DNA of 64,000 bases from Erythrobacter litoralis HTCC2594 (GTDB lineage: Bacteria > Pseudomonadota > Alphaproteobacteria > Sphingomonadales > Sphingomonadaceae). Of this stretch, positions 1-10,626 are shown in pieces (positions within the stretch are counted from its first letter, which is position 1; each line of letters begins with the position of its first letter). The notes beneath the pieces were generated by a model, which was given only the letters and a program-made list of their open reading frames with translations, was not told the origin of the DNA and did no database searches. Location: positions 2,361,501-2,425,500 of the forward strand of contig NC_007722.1 in assembly GCF_000013005.1 (NCBI RefSeq), in the 5' to 3' direction. A program made the translations under genes and the position numbers.

Positions 1-1
1 C

Positions 2-2458
<2,457 letters not shown>

Positions 2459-2474
2459 CACATCGGAAGCCGTC

Positions 2475-2507
2475 GGTGCCCAGAACGTCGCCACCCTCGA
2501 CGTGTAG
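2475..2507 (+). pseudogene. Remnant of a second gyrB 3' end
   Basis: Seventeen bases after the gyrB stop, another reading frame encodes GAQNVATLDV followed by TAG, closely matching the real C-terminus [10 protein letters not shown] and stop. Over the last 24 bases 19 are identical, and most of the differences are third-position changes (GTG/GTC, GCG/GCC, GAT/GAC, GTT/GTG). This looks like the tail of a diverged gyrB allele left behind after recombination or partial duplication. It has no start of its own and is not expected to be translated. Confidence 0.55.
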
Positions 2508-2572
2508 GGATTTGAACGAACTGTGTTAGCCTCCTATATCACCTGCAGAATGCAGATCGGAGACTGACTGGC

Positions 2573-3334
2573 ATGTCGACGCGGCTCGCCATCCATAATC
2601 GTGACGAACACATCAAGGCGCTGGCGCTGGCCGCGGCGGCGCTGTTCGTGCTGCCGCACCTGCCGCTCGGCAATTATGTGCTCTACCCGTTCATGATCCT
2701 GACGACGTGGTTTCATGAAATGGGCCACGGATTGAGCGCGATTCTGGTCGGTTTCCAGTTCGAGCGGCTGGTTCTGTTCCCCGACGGCTCGGGATTTGCC
2801 GAGACCTATCGTCCCAACGATGCCTCGGGATTGAGCCAGGCGCTGGTGAGCGCAGGCGGGCCGATCATGCCGGCGGTGGTCGGCTCGGGCCTGATCCTTT
2901 CCTCCGCGAAACCTGCGCTGTGGCGACCGGTTTTGTATCTGCTCGGCGGCGCCATTGCGCTTTCGACCGTCCTCTACGTCCGCAGCACCCTCGGCTGGAT
3001 CATCCTCCCCGCCATCGCCGCCGGCATATTCTACATCGCGGCGCGCGGCACGCCCTGGGTCGAGCGCTTTGCGCTCCAGTTCCTCGGCCTCACCGCATCG
3101 CTCAGCATGTTCCAGCAATGGGATTACCTGCTGATGGAACGCGCGGTGATAGGGGGGCAGGAAATCCTGAGCGATACCGGTGCGATCGAAGAGTCTCTGT
3201 TCCTGCCGCACTGGGTCTGGGCCATCGGCATCATCGCTCTGGCGGCGGGGATGATCGGGGCAAGTCTGGTTTATGCTTTGTCGGAGAAACGCTTCCCGCG
3301 CCGGTGGGATGCGGGCTTCGGGGGCACGCGGTGA
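2573..3334 (+). CDS. M50-family-like membrane metallopeptidase
   Basis: A 253-residue integral membrane protein with an HEMGH motif at residues 48-52, the HExxH zinc signature, placed inside an early transmembrane segment as in site-2-protease-like M50 proteins. A second motif (LVSAGGPIMPAVVG) and several hydrophobic helices follow. M50 relatives of this small type lack a PDZ domain; their substrates are not known, and whether this one is proteolytic is inferred only from the motif. It is the first gene of a three-gene operon: its TGA overlaps the GTG of the next gene. The start at 2573 is the first ATG in frame and follows the AT-rich spacer after gyrB. Confidence 0.75.
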   Translation: MSTRLAIHNRDEHIKALALAAAALFVLPHLPLGNYVLYPFMILTTWFHEMGHGLSAILVGFQFERLVLFPDGSGFAETYRPNDASGLSQALVSAGGPIMPAVVGSGLILSSAKPALWRPVLYLLGGAIALSTVLYVRSTLGWIILPAIAAGIFYIAARGTPWVERFALQFLGLTASLSMFQQWDYLLMERAVIGGQEILSDTGAIEESLFLPHWVWAIGIIALAAGMIGASLVYALSEKRFPRRWDAGFGGTR

Positions 3335-4413
3335 AGGATCACAAGGAACTCGACCAGGGGATCGAACTGGGCGGCTTCCTGCTGTTCCTGGCGCTGGTCA
3401 CGATCGGTCTGGTGCTGGTCATCTGGCCCTTCGTGATGCCGATCCTGTGGTCGGCGCTCGCGGCGATCCTGTTCCAGCCGCTCTACCAGCGCATCCTCGG
3501 CAATCTGAACGGCAAGGCCAACCAGGCGGCGATAGCAACGCTCCTCATCATCTTCTTCGCCGTCCTGTTGCCGATGATCTGGATCGGCAGCGCCATCGTG
3601 CGTCAGGCGGCCAATGTCGTCATCGCTTTCCAGGAAGGACGGATCGACGTTGCGACCCTCGTAGGACAGATTTTCGACGCGCTGCCGTCAAATCTGCGCA
3701 ATATGCTGGACGCGCAGGGCTGGGGCGATTTTGCCGACTTGCAGGCCCGCACACAGGAATTGCTGACCCAGTCTGCCGGTCTGATTGCGCAGCAGGCGCT
3801 CGTTATCGGCGGCGGCGCGCTGGGCTATGTGCTGGCCTTCGGGGTCGGGCTCTACATCACCTATTTCCTGCTCCGCGACGGCAAGGGCATCGGCCAAGCC
3901 GTGATGGAAGGCGTGCCGCTGCAGAAGGACGTAGCCGAAAGACTGGCGGACAAGTTCCTCAACATCGTGCGCGCGACGATCAAGGGATCGGTCGTGGTCG
4001 GCATCGTCCAGGGGGCGTTGGGCGCGCTGACCTTCTGGATCGTCGGGCTGCCTTCGGTGCTGCTGTTCGGTCTCGTTATGGCGGTGTTCTCGCTGCTTCC
4101 CGCGATCGGCCCCGCCATCGTCTGGGTCCCGGCAGCGATCTGGCTGTTCGCCACCGGAGCGATCTGGCAAGGCATCGTGGTGGTCGTCTCCGGCGTGGCG
4201 GTGATCGGCATGGCGGACAACCTGCTCCGCCCGATCTTGGTCGGCCGCGATACCGGCATTCCCGACTGGATCATTCTCGTCACGACGCTGGGCGGCATCG
4301 CGACCATGGGCCTCTCCGGCATCGTGCTCGGGCCCATGCTCGCAGGCCTGTTCCTCGCCGGGTGGACGATCCTGCGCGAACACAACGAAGCTGTCGACGC
4401 GAACGCGGAATAA
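3331..4413 (+). CDS. AI-2E family transporter (YdiK/PerM-like permease)
   Basis: A 360-residue polytopic membrane protein of the AI-2E transporter family (PF01594). It has two N-terminal helices, a long soluble stretch (about residues 90-150) and a C-terminal block of five to six helices with the conserved FSLLPAIGPAIVWVPAAIW and DNLLRPILVGR segments. Family members have been linked to autoinducer-2 export, Na+/H+ exchange and small-solute efflux, so the substrate is not assignable here. The GTG start at 3331 overlaps the upstream stop as GTGA, and its own TAA abuts the GTG of the next gene, so the three genes are probably translationally coupled. Confidence 0.85.
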   Translation: MKDHKELDQGIELGGFLLFLALVTIGLVLVIWPFVMPILWSALAAILFQPLYQRILGNLNGKANQAAIATLLIIFFAVLLPMIWIGSAIVRQAANVVIAFQEGRIDVATLVGQIFDALPSNLRNMLDAQGWGDFADLQARTQELLTQSAGLIAQQALVIGGGALGYVLAFGVGLYITYFLLRDGKGIGQAVMEGVPLQKDVAERLADKFLNIVRATIKGSVVVGIVQGALGALTFWIVGLPSVLLFGLVMAVFSLLPAIGPAIVWVPAAIWLFATGAIWQGIVVVVSGVAVIGMADNLLRPILVGRDTGIPDWIILVTTLGGIATMGLSGIVLGPMLAGLFLAGWTILREHNEAVDANAE

Positions 4414-5598
4414 GTGAGTTACGACGCGATCATCCTCGGCGGCGGCGCGGCCGGCCTGTTCTGCGCGGCCATCGCAGGCCAGCGCGGCAAGCGCGTGCTG
4501 GTGCTGGAGAAGGCCGACAAGGTCGGCAAGAAGATCCTCATTTCGGGCGGCGGGCGCTGCAACTTCACCAATATCGGGGCGGGTCCGGCCAATTACCTTT
4601 CCGCCAACCCGCATTTCGCCAAGTCGGCGCTCAAGCGCTACACGGCGAAGAATTTCCTCGCACTGGTCGAAGCGCATGGCATCGCCTGGCACGAGAAGAC
4701 GCTGGGCCAGCTGTTCTGCGACGGCTCGTCGAAACAGATTGTCCAGCTGCTGCTCGATGAATGTGCGAGGGCCCCCGAATCGGGCGGTGAGGTCACGATC
4801 CTGACCGGGCAGGACACGACCGAAGTCGTGCACGAACAGGGTCGCTTCGCCGTCATGGCGTCAGGCACCGCGCACACCGCCGACAAGTTGGTGATCGCCA
4901 CGGGCGGACCTTCGATCCCGAAGATGGGCGCGAGCGATTTCGCCTACGGCCTCGCCCGCCAGTTCGGCCTCAAGGTGGTCGAGCCGCGCCCGGCGCTGGT
5001 GCCGCTTACGCTGGGCGGAGAGGATGTGCTGTTTCGCGAATTGTCGGGTGTCGCGAGCGATGTCGTCGCGACCGCGGGCAAGACCAGCTTCTCCGAAGCC
5101 GCGCTGATCACCCATCGCGGCCTGTCCGGTCCGGCGATCCTGCAAGTCTCGAGCTACTGGAAGCCGGGCGATCCGGTGTGGATCGATTTCGCACCGGGCG
5201 AGAAGGGCGACTGGCTCGTCGCCCGCAAGCAGGCCGCTCCGAATGCGACCGCAATTTCGGTCTTGCGCGAATACATGCCCGAGCGGCTCGCCGGCGTGCT
5301 GGCCGAGCGGCTCGGCCTGTCGGGTCCCTTGCAGGGCATCGCCGACAAGGCGCTGCGCCGCGCGCAGGAACGGCTGGGGCGCTGGGAATTTCGCCCCAAC
5401 GGCAGCGAAGGCTTCGCCAAGGCCGAAGTCACCGCCGGCGGTATCAGCACGGCGGAACTATCGAGCCAGACTATGGAAGCGAATAATGTCCCCGGCCTCT
5501 ACGCCATCGGCGAAGCGGTCGATGTGACCGGCCGGCTCGGCGGGTACAATTTCCAGTGGGCCTGGTCGAGTGGCTGGGCCGCCGGACAGGCACTCTGA
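4414..5598 (+). CDS. NAD(P)/FAD-dependent oxidoreductase, HI0933 (YhiN/BaiN) family
   Basis: A flavoprotein of 394 residues with an N-terminal Rossmann FAD-binding motif (GGGAAG, about residues 9-14), the family signature ISGGGRCNFTN (about 43-53), and the C-terminal FAD-contact region LYAIGEAVDVTGRLGGYNFQWA. The HI0933 family covers enzymes annotated as aminoacetone oxidases or BaiN-type reductases; the physiological substrate is generally unknown. The GTG start directly follows the stop of the AI-2E permease. It is the last gene of the operon and runs tail to tail with the TetR gene, 13 bases apart. Confidence 0.88.
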   Translation: MSYDAIILGGGAAGLFCAAIAGQRGKRVLVLEKADKVGKKILISGGGRCNFTNIGAGPANYLSANPHFAKSALKRYTAKNFLALVEAHGIAWHEKTLGQLFCDGSSKQIVQLLLDECARAPESGGEVTILTGQDTTEVVHEQGRFAVMASGTAHTADKLVIATGGPSIPKMGASDFAYGLARQFGLKVVEPRPALVPLTLGGEDVLFRELSGVASDVVATAGKTSFSEAALITHRGLSGPAILQVSSYWKPGDPVWIDFAPGEKGDWLVARKQAAPNATAISVLREYMPERLAGVLAERLGLSGPLQGIADKALRRAQERLGRWEFRPNGSEGFAKAEVTAGGISTAELSSQTMEANNVPGLYAIGEAVDVTGRLGGYNFQWAWSSGWAAGQAL

Positions 5599-5611
5599 GC
5601 GGGCGCGCCCG

Positions 5612-6244
5612 CTAGCTCGCGGCGCGCAGGCCCGCGACCGGCCTGGAACCGCGGTCGCCGCCTGCCAACCCTTCGAACACGGTGTCGACGATGGCGGCCA
5701 GCTTGTCTTCGTGCAGGCGGTGATGGATCATCATCAGCACCTGTGGCGAAGTGTAGGCGAGGACCATCTGGTTGATCAGCGTCAGCGCTTCGGTGATCTT
5801 GAGATCGGGAAAATAGCCGTCGGCCTGCGCTTCGGCGATCAGCTGGCTGAGGTAATGATCGGCCAGGTCGATATAGCCGCGCACGTCTTCGAAGCGCTGG
5901 CTGCCGAGCTCGCAATAGAGCGCAAAGGTCGCTGGGTCGGCCTCGTAGCGCTCGCGCTCGCGCAGGTAGCGGCGGGCGAAGAATTCGTAGAACTTGCGCC
6001 GGACGGGCAGGTCGCTGGCGACGACCTCTTCCATGATCCGGATATCGGGCTCGTACCAGTGTTCGACGATCGCGTTGAAGAGATCGTCCTCTTCGTGAAA
6101 ATGCTTGTCGACCAGCGAGCGCGAGACCCCGGCCTCTGCCGCCAGCGTCGCGCGGCTGACCTGTTCGCCGCGCTTTTCCGTCACCTGCATGGCCAGCTCG
6201 ACCAAGCGGCGCTTGTCGTGCTCCGGATCGCCAGACGCTACCAC
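5612..6244 (-). CDS. TetR/AcrR family transcriptional regulator
   Basis: A 210-residue one-component regulator. The N-terminal helix-turn-helix spans about residues 29-49 (RATLAAEAGVSRSLVDKHF); the rest is an all-helical ligand-binding domain typical in length. The start is GTG at 6244, preceded by a good Shine-Dalgarno sequence (GGGAG eight bases upstream). It shares the strand with the acyltransferase gene upstream of it, separated by about 100 bases, so it may regulate that gene or itself. The ligand and the operator cannot be read from the sequence. Confidence 0.88.
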   Translation of the reverse strand: MVASGDPEHDKRRLVELAMQVTEKRGEQVSRATLAAEAGVSRSLVDKHFHEEDDLFNAIVEHWYEPDIRIMEEVVASDLPVRRKFYEFFARRYLRERERYEADPATFALYCELGSQRFEDVRGYIDLADHYLSQLIAEAQADGYFPDLKITEALTLINQMVLAYTSPQVLMMIHHRLHEDKLAAIVDTVFEGLAGGDRGSRPVAGLRAAS

Positions 6245-6350
6245 GATGCTTCTCCCTGCATTCGCAGCAATCTAGGAAGCGATTGTGACTGCCGAAAGGG
6301 GGCGCGCGACGAAAGGTGGCGGTTTTTGCCGCAAATTCCGCAACGCGGCG

Positions 6351-7007
6351 TTACTTTTGCGCGCTGCTGCCTGCCTGCTCTTCTGCCATCAGCCGCCGCG
6401 CCTGCGCCTCCAGCACCTTGTACCGCTCGTAATCGGGCCGCCGGGAGCGCATAAAGTCGGCAATTCTCGCCAGCGTCTCGCCGTAGTGCTGCGTCGGCCA
6501 AATCGGATCGCTGAATCCCAGCACCTTGCGATCGCTGTCGACCCACGCTGCGACGATCGGCACGTCGGCGGCGCGGGCGATATTGTAGAAGCCCGATTTC
6601 CAGCTGCCGTCGCTCGTCCGGCTGCCCTCCGCGGCGATGACGAGCGCAAGATGGTCGCGCCTGGCATATTCCGTCGCGATCTGCTCGACGTAATTGGCGC
6701 GCTTGGTGCGGTCGATGGGGATACCGCCCATGTCGTACATGAAACTCTTCATCCAGCCCTGGAACAGGGTGTGCTTGCCCATGAAATTGGGATGCACGCC
6801 CTCGACTTCGGTCGCGCCGGCGAAGAACACGAAATCCCAATTGGAGGTGTGCGGCGCGCCAGCGATGACGTATTTCTGCAAATCCTTGGGCAGGCCGGTG
6901 TCGATGCGCCACCCCTGCCAGCGATAGATCCAGACGATGATCCGCCGGACCAGGCGCGACAGCAGCGACCGCTTGTACGCAGGTCCTTTCGACATGTTCT
7001 CTCCCAT
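6351..7007 (-). CDS. Lysophospholipid-type acyltransferase (PlsC-like)
   Basis: A 218-residue membrane-associated glycerolipid acyltransferase. It has the catalytic HX4D motif as HTSNWD (H53, D58) and the acceptor-binding EGSR motif at 127-130, followed by KSGFYNIA. Proteins with the HTSNWD variant are usually annotated as 1-acyl-sn-glycerol-3-phosphate acyltransferase family, but the actual acceptor is unproven. The start could be ATG 7007 or ATG 6995; a GGGAG sequence lies directly before the second, but only three bases away. A TetR gene follows on the same strand. Confidence 0.82.
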   Translation of the reverse strand: MGENMSKGPAYKRSLLSRLVRRIIVWIYRWQGWRIDTGLPKDLQKYVIAGAPHTSNWDFVFFAGATEVEGVHPNFMGKHTLFQGWMKSFMYDMGGIPIDRTKRANYVEQIATEYARRDHLALVIAAEGSRTSDGSWKSGFYNIARAADVPIVAAWVDSDRKVLGFSDPIWPTQHYGETLARIADFMRSRRPDYERYKVLEAQARRLMAEEQAGSSAQK

Positions 7008-7094
7008 TGCCGCTACGGACTAGCAGAGGCGCGGGGGAATGCGAGCGAATTGCCACCCTAGATTGCAAGGGCCGGAGCGGCGGATCTCGAGAGA

Positions 7095-7119
7095 AAGGGC
7101 GACCCGCGGGGGCCGCCCT
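7095..7119 (-). terminator. Rho-independent terminator of the lipoprotein gene
   Basis: On the minus strand, just after the stop at 7139, a ten-pair GC-rich stem (AGGGCGGCCC with GGGTCGCCCT, one G-U pair) with a four-base loop is followed by a short T run (TTTCTC). Confidence 0.6.
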
Positions 7120-7138
7120 CCTGCATTGCCAGCGCTGC

Positions 7139-7657
7139 CTATTGGTTGGTCATATCGTCCGGGACGACCGGGCTGCCGAGTTCGGGCTCGCGGCTGAAGG
7201 GCGGATTGTCGCGGCTATAGCGCTCGCCGGTGACAGTCACCGTATTGTCGATCGCAACATCGTCGGGAAGCCGGATGAGGCTGCCGTTCGACAGGGCAAA
7301 ATAGGCGATGCTGCCTTCGTAGTCGTCAATGGAGAAACGGTAGCCGTCGTCGAGACGATTGACCGTGCCGGTCCGCTCGACGCCGTCGGAGCCGGTATAG
7401 CTGTAGCTGTCGTTTTCCGAATTGAGGGTGAGGCTGGTGCGCGTGCCGTCTGCGCGCTGCACGCTGTAGGTGCCCGAATAGTCGCCCGCGTCGGCCATCG
7501 GCGTAGGGGTCGCCGGTGCGACAGGCTCGGCGACTTCCGCCGAGCCGGCAGCACCATCTGCCATTTCGGTATCGACGCTCTCGGCGGCATCGTCGTCGGC
7601 ACAGGCCGCCAAAAGGGCGAGCGGTGAAAGCGCAGCGATTACAAGAAGCTTTTGCAT
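7139..7657 (-). CDS. Small secreted lipoprotein, unknown function
   Basis: A 172-residue protein with a lipoprotein signal peptide (LALLAAC, lipid-modified Cys at 19), an acidic Ala/Asp/Glu-rich linker (about residues 20-60) and a small beta-rich C-terminal domain (YSGTYSVQRADGTRTSL onward) that resembles repeats in other sphingomonad lipoproteins. I cannot assign a function. The ATG at 7657 is chosen over upstream in-frame codons because it is preceded by CAGGAG at good spacing and begins the signal peptide. A terminator follows the stop. Confidence 0.8.
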   Translation of the reverse strand: MQKLLVIAALSPLALLAACADDDAAESVDTEMADGAAGSAEVAEPVAPATPTPMADAGDYSGTYSVQRADGTRTSLTLNSENDSYSYTGSDGVERTGTVNRLDDGYRFSIDDYEGSIAYFALSNGSLIRLPDDVAIDNTVTVTGERYSRDNPPFSREPELGSPVVPDDMTNQ

Positions 7658-7715
7658 GGGGATGGATCTCCTGTTCCTGACCCGCCCAACGCGTCTGTCG
7701 GCGAAAATATCCCGA

Positions 7716-9371
7716 CTACATCCTGAACACGCCAAAGGCGGGCCGCCCAGCAATCGGTGCCTCGAGCGCCGCCGCAAAGGCCAGTCCCAGCACGTCGCGG
7801 GTCTGGACCGGGTCGATCACCCCGTCATCCCACAACCGCGCGGTGGCGTGATAGGGGTTGCCTTCGTCTTCGTATTTCTGGCGGATCGGGGCCTTGAATT
7901 CCTCGGCCTGTTCGTCCGACCACTTATCTGCATCGCGGTGGACGGTGGCGAGGACGCTCGCGGCCTGTTCGCCGCCCATCACTGAAATGCGCGCATTGGG
8001 CCAGGTGAAGAGGAAGCGCGGAGAATAGGCGCGGCCGCACATGCCGTAGTTGCCTGCGCCGAAGCTGCCGCCGATCACCACGGTGACTTTGGGCACGGTG
8101 GCGGTGGCGACGGCGGTGACAAGTTTCGCGCCATGCTTGGCGATGCCTTCCGCCTCGTACTTCCCGCCGACCATGAAGCCGGAGATGTTCTGCAGGAACA
8201 GCAGCGGGATGCGGCGCTGGCAGGCGAGCTCGATGAAATGCGCGCCTTTCTGCGCGCTCTCCGAAAACAGCACGCCGTTGTTGGCGAGGATTGCCACCGG
8301 CATGCCCCAGATATGCGCGAAGCCGCACACCAGTGTGCTGCCGAAATGCTGCTTGAACTCGTGAAACTCGCTGCCATCGACCAGCCGCGCGATCACCTCT
8401 TTCACATCGTAGGGCGCGCGGACGTCCTCCGGCACGAGCGCGTAGAGGTCGTCCGCGTCGTATTTGGGCGGGCGCGGGTCCTTCAGATAAGACTGAGCCC
8501 CAGCGGAGGCTGGGACCTCGTGCGGGTAGAGGGAGGCCCCAGCCTTCACTGGGGCTCGCAAGTTTCCAAGGTGCGAAACGATATCGCGCACGATGGTGAG
8601 CGCGTGCTCGTCGTTCTCGGCCAAGTGATCGACTACGCCCGATTTCCTGGCGTGAAGGTCGCCGCCACCAAGGTCCTCGGCGCTGATCTCCTCGCCCGTT
8701 GCGGCCTTCACCAGCGGCGGGCCGGCGAGGAAGATCGTGCCTTGGTTGCGCACGATCACCGTCTCGTCGGACATCGCCGGAACGTAAGCCCCGCCCGCCG
8801 TGCAACTCCCCATCACACAGGCGATCTGCGGGATGCCGAGCGCGCTCATGTTCGCCTGGTTGAAGAATATTCGCCCGAAATGATCGCGGTCGGGGAAGAC
8901 TTCTGCCTGGTGCGGCAGGTTCGCCCCGCCGCTATCGACGAGGTAGATGCACGGCAGGCGGTTCTCCTGCGCGATCTCCTGTGCGCGCAGATGCTTCTTG
9001 ACCGTCATCGGGTAATAGGTGCCGCCCTTCACCGTGGCATCGTTGCACACGATCATCACCTGACGGCCCGAGATGCGCCCGATCCCGCAGATCAGCGAGG
9101 CGCCGTTGATGTCGCCCTCATACATGCCGTTGGCGGCAAGCTGGCCGATTTCGAGGAAGGGAGAACCCGGATCGAGCAGCCGTTCGACCCGCTCGCGGGG
9201 AAGCAGTTTGCCGCGCGACAGATGGCGTTCGCGGCTACCCTCCGACCCGCCCAGCGCGGCCTCGGCCACTGTCGCACGAAGGTCTTCTGCAAGGTTCCGG
9301 TTATGCTGGAAGCGCGCCCTGGCTTGCGGGTCTTCGCGGTCGAGCTTGGTGGTAAGAACGGGTGCGGTCAC
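7716..9371 (-). CDS. mccB: Methylcrotonyl-CoA carboxylase, carboxyltransferase (beta) subunit
   Basis: The beta subunit transfers CO2 from carboxybiotin to 3-methylcrotonyl-CoA in leucine breakdown. The 551-residue sequence follows the MCC beta family closely: [73 protein letters not shown], and a C-terminus ending GVFRM. GTG at 9371 overlaps the preceding stop (GTGA). It is the last gene of the operon with isovaleryl-CoA dehydrogenase; the alpha (biotin) subunit is not in the window. Odd feature: residues about 272-293 are encoded by an inverted-repeat element inserted in frame between the conserved segments DIVSHLGNL and [17 protein letters not shown]. Confidence 0.93.
   Translation of the reverse strand: MTAPVLTTKLDREDPQARARFQHNRNLAEDLRATVAEAALGGSEGSRERHLSRGKLLPRERVERLLDPGSPFLEIGQLAANGMYEGDINGASLICGIGRISGRQVMIVCNDATVKGGTYYPMTVKKHLRAQEIAQENRLPCIYLVDSGGANLPHQAEVFPDRDHFGRIFFNQANMSALGIPQIACVMGSCTAGGAYVPAMSDETVIVRNQGTIFLAGPPLVKAATGEEISAEDLGGGDLHARKSGVVDHLAENDEHALTIVRDIVSHLGNLRAPVKAGASLYPHEVPASAGAQSYLKDPRPPKYDADDLYALVPEDVRAPYDVKEVIARLVDGSEFHEFKQHFGSTLVCGFAHIWGMPVAILANNGVLFSESAQKGAHFIELACQRRIPLLFLQNISGFMVGGKYEAEGIAKHGAKLVTAVATATVPKVTVVIGGSFGAGNYGMCGRAYSPRFLFTWPNARISVMGGEQAASVLATVHRDADKWSDEQAEEFKAPIRQKYEDEGNPYHATARLWDDGVIDPVQTRDVLGLAFAAALEAPIAGRPAFGVFRM
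8495..8557. repeat. Palindromic repeat element inside the mccB coding sequence
   Basis: Two 25-base arms (8495-8519 and 8533-8557) are inverted copies of each other with 22 of 25 positions pairing, around a 13-base loop. The core (CCAGCGGAGGCTGGG) looks like a dispersed intergenic repeat, yet here it is translated in frame without a stop. Confidence 0.8.
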
Positions 9372-9652
9372 GTGGTCTCCGTGGATTCGGCCTCTTTTTC
9401 GGCCTTGTCGGTAAACAGGTAGCGATAGACGCCGATGCAATTGATGCAAAGCAGGCCGACATTCTGCCACGCAATGCCCGAAGCATCCGGGTTGAGGAAT
9501 CCCCACGCCACAAGCGCGATGGAGCTGGTGACGAAAATCACGAAGCCCCAGCCGGTCCATTGCGCGCCGAGATTGAGCGATACGATAAACGCCGCAACCA
9601 GTCCCGCGATCGCGCCATACCATTGCAGGATGGTGAGCAAGGTATCGCTCAT
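9368..9652 (-). CDS. Small membrane protein, unknown function
   Basis: A 94-residue protein with three predicted hydrophobic helices (roughly residues 5-28, 33-54 and 60-80) and a short charged C-terminal tail ([11 protein letters not shown]). The ATG at 9652 overlaps the stop of the preceding gene (ATGA), and its stop overlaps the GTG of mccB (GTGA), so it sits in the translationally coupled leucine-catabolism operon. No known motif is visible; the location suggests an accessory role, but nothing shows it. Confidence 0.75.
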   Translation of the reverse strand: MSDTLLTILQWYGAIAGLVAAFIVSLNLGAQWTGWGFVIFVTSSIALVAWGFLNPDASGIAWQNVGLLCINCIGVYRYLFTDKAEKEAESTETT

Positions 9653-10020
9653 GCGCGGCCAGGCTCCCGAATACTTCCCCATAGCCCCACGAGCGAGACC
9701 GCGAAGGCGAGCCCGATCAGCCAGGTCAGCACACCGAGGTCGAAATTGCCGGAATTGGCCGAGGCCGGATCGAACACCTTGCCGAAGAAACTGCCATACA
9801 GCATCCCCGCGCACACCCCCCATCCGCCGATGAAGATCCCGCGCCGCACTGCCGTCGGCCGCGCCATCAGGATCGCGCCCGCCAGCAGCAGCCCTCCGGC
9901 AAGGAAATCGTCGAGCACGAACATGATCGGCCGTCCCACGCCCCACGAGCGTATGAGCTCGCCGATCATCAGCGACAGCGCGAGGCCTGCGCCGAGGAAG
10001 CGGAGGAGGGGGAGGGTCAC
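9649..10020 (-). CDS. Membrane protein, unknown function
   Basis: A 123-residue protein with about four transmembrane helices and the central sequence [15 protein letters not shown]. The GTG start at 10020 overlaps the stop of a duplicated 3' end of the isovaleryl-CoA dehydrogenase gene (GTGA at 10017-10020). This indicates that before the cbrC insertion the gene was directly coupled to the dehydrogenase. Its stop overlaps the next small membrane protein. It probably forms a pair with that protein, but no function can be assigned. Confidence 0.72.
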   Translation of the reverse strand: MTLPLLRFLGAGLALSLMIGELIRSWGVGRPIMFVLDDFLAGGLLLAGAILMARPTAVRRGIFIGGWGVCAGMLYGSFFGKVFDPASANSGNFDLGVLTWLIGLAFAVSLVGLWGSIREPGRA

Positions 10021-10076
10021 CCCGCCGCCCCGATCAGTTCGCGGCAGAGATGGAAAGTGAGGAGTGGTGTGGTCAT
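10017..10076 (-). CDS. Possible 19-residue leader ORF carrying the duplicated dehydrogenase tail
   Basis: Starting at ATG 10076, a mini-ORF encodes [19 protein letters not shown] and stops at the TGA that overlaps the next gene's GTG. The last eight residues are those of the isovaleryl-CoA dehydrogenase C-terminus. It may simply be debris of the insertion, or it may keep the downstream membrane-protein gene translationally coupled. Confidence 0.3.
   Translation of the reverse strand: MTTPLLTFHLCRELIGAAG
10021..10045. repeat. Direct repeat, left copy (duplicated dehydrogenase 3' end)
   Basis: These 25 bases are identical to 10627-10651, which encode the last residues (RELIGAA) of the isovaleryl-CoA dehydrogenase. 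Both copies are followed on the minus strand by a stop codon overlapping a start codon. The two copies flank the cbrC-like gene. Confidence 0.9.
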
Positions 10077-10107
10077 ATAACTTGTCGAACTGTCCAATGC
10101 TGCGGGT

Positions 10108-10626
10108 TTATTCGAGGTCGATTGACACGCGATAGCGGTCCCCGTCGACCTCCTTAAAAAGTAACGCGTATTGCAAGGGGTAAGGTTCTTTCCACCCATA
10201 GCGCGAAAACTCACGCTTCATTGCTTCGGCGACGCGTGGGGTGTCGAAGTGATGTGCTTCTTCCTTCGTGCCGTAATGAAGAAACGCGAGCGGCTTTTCG
10301 TCTAGGATAGGCCACTCAAACGGATTGAAGCACGCAATTCCAGGAGTGCGCTGCAACAATTCCGCTTCGAATTCGGGTCGCATTTTTTCATGAGAAACGT
10401 CGTGAAGAGTGAAGAATTCATCGTCGAGAAAGTCAGCCAAGTCACCATTGTAAATGCAGCTGGCACATACGGTCACCTTTGCTTTATGTGTGTAGATCGC
10501 TCCAGTATAGCGCCAGATACAAGGGCGAGCGCACACTTCGCACGGCACTTCATCTCGCTCAAATGCGCGGCCAATTTCATAAGCGTTGGGATTGAACCGA
10601 AAAAATGGTTTGCGGTCGGCGCTCAT
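10108..10626 (-). CDS. CbrC-family (UPF0167) zinc-binding-type protein, inserted cassette
   Basis: A 172-residue protein resembling the CbrC/UPF0167 family. It begins FFRFNPNAYEIG and carries C29-x2-C32 and C54-x2-C57 pairs that look like a zinc ribbon, then RTPGIACFNPFEWPI. CbrC was named from colicin E2 tolerance in E. coli; the biochemical role is unknown. ATG 10626 overlaps the dehydrogenase stop (ATGA). Base use is unlike its neighbours: 10381-10440 has 24 of 60 G+C, against 41 of 60 at 10741-10800. It is flanked by 25-bp direct repeats, so it appears to be a recent insertion into the leucine operon. Confidence 0.75.
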   Translation of the reverse strand: MSADRKPFFRFNPNAYEIGRAFERDEVPCEVCARPCIWRYTGAIYTHKAKVTVCASCIYNGDLADFLDDEFFTLHDVSHEKMRPEFEAELLQRTPGIACFNPFEWPILDEKPLAFLHYGTKEEAHHFDTPRVAEAMKREFSRYGWKEPYPLQYALLFKEVDGDRYRVSIDLE

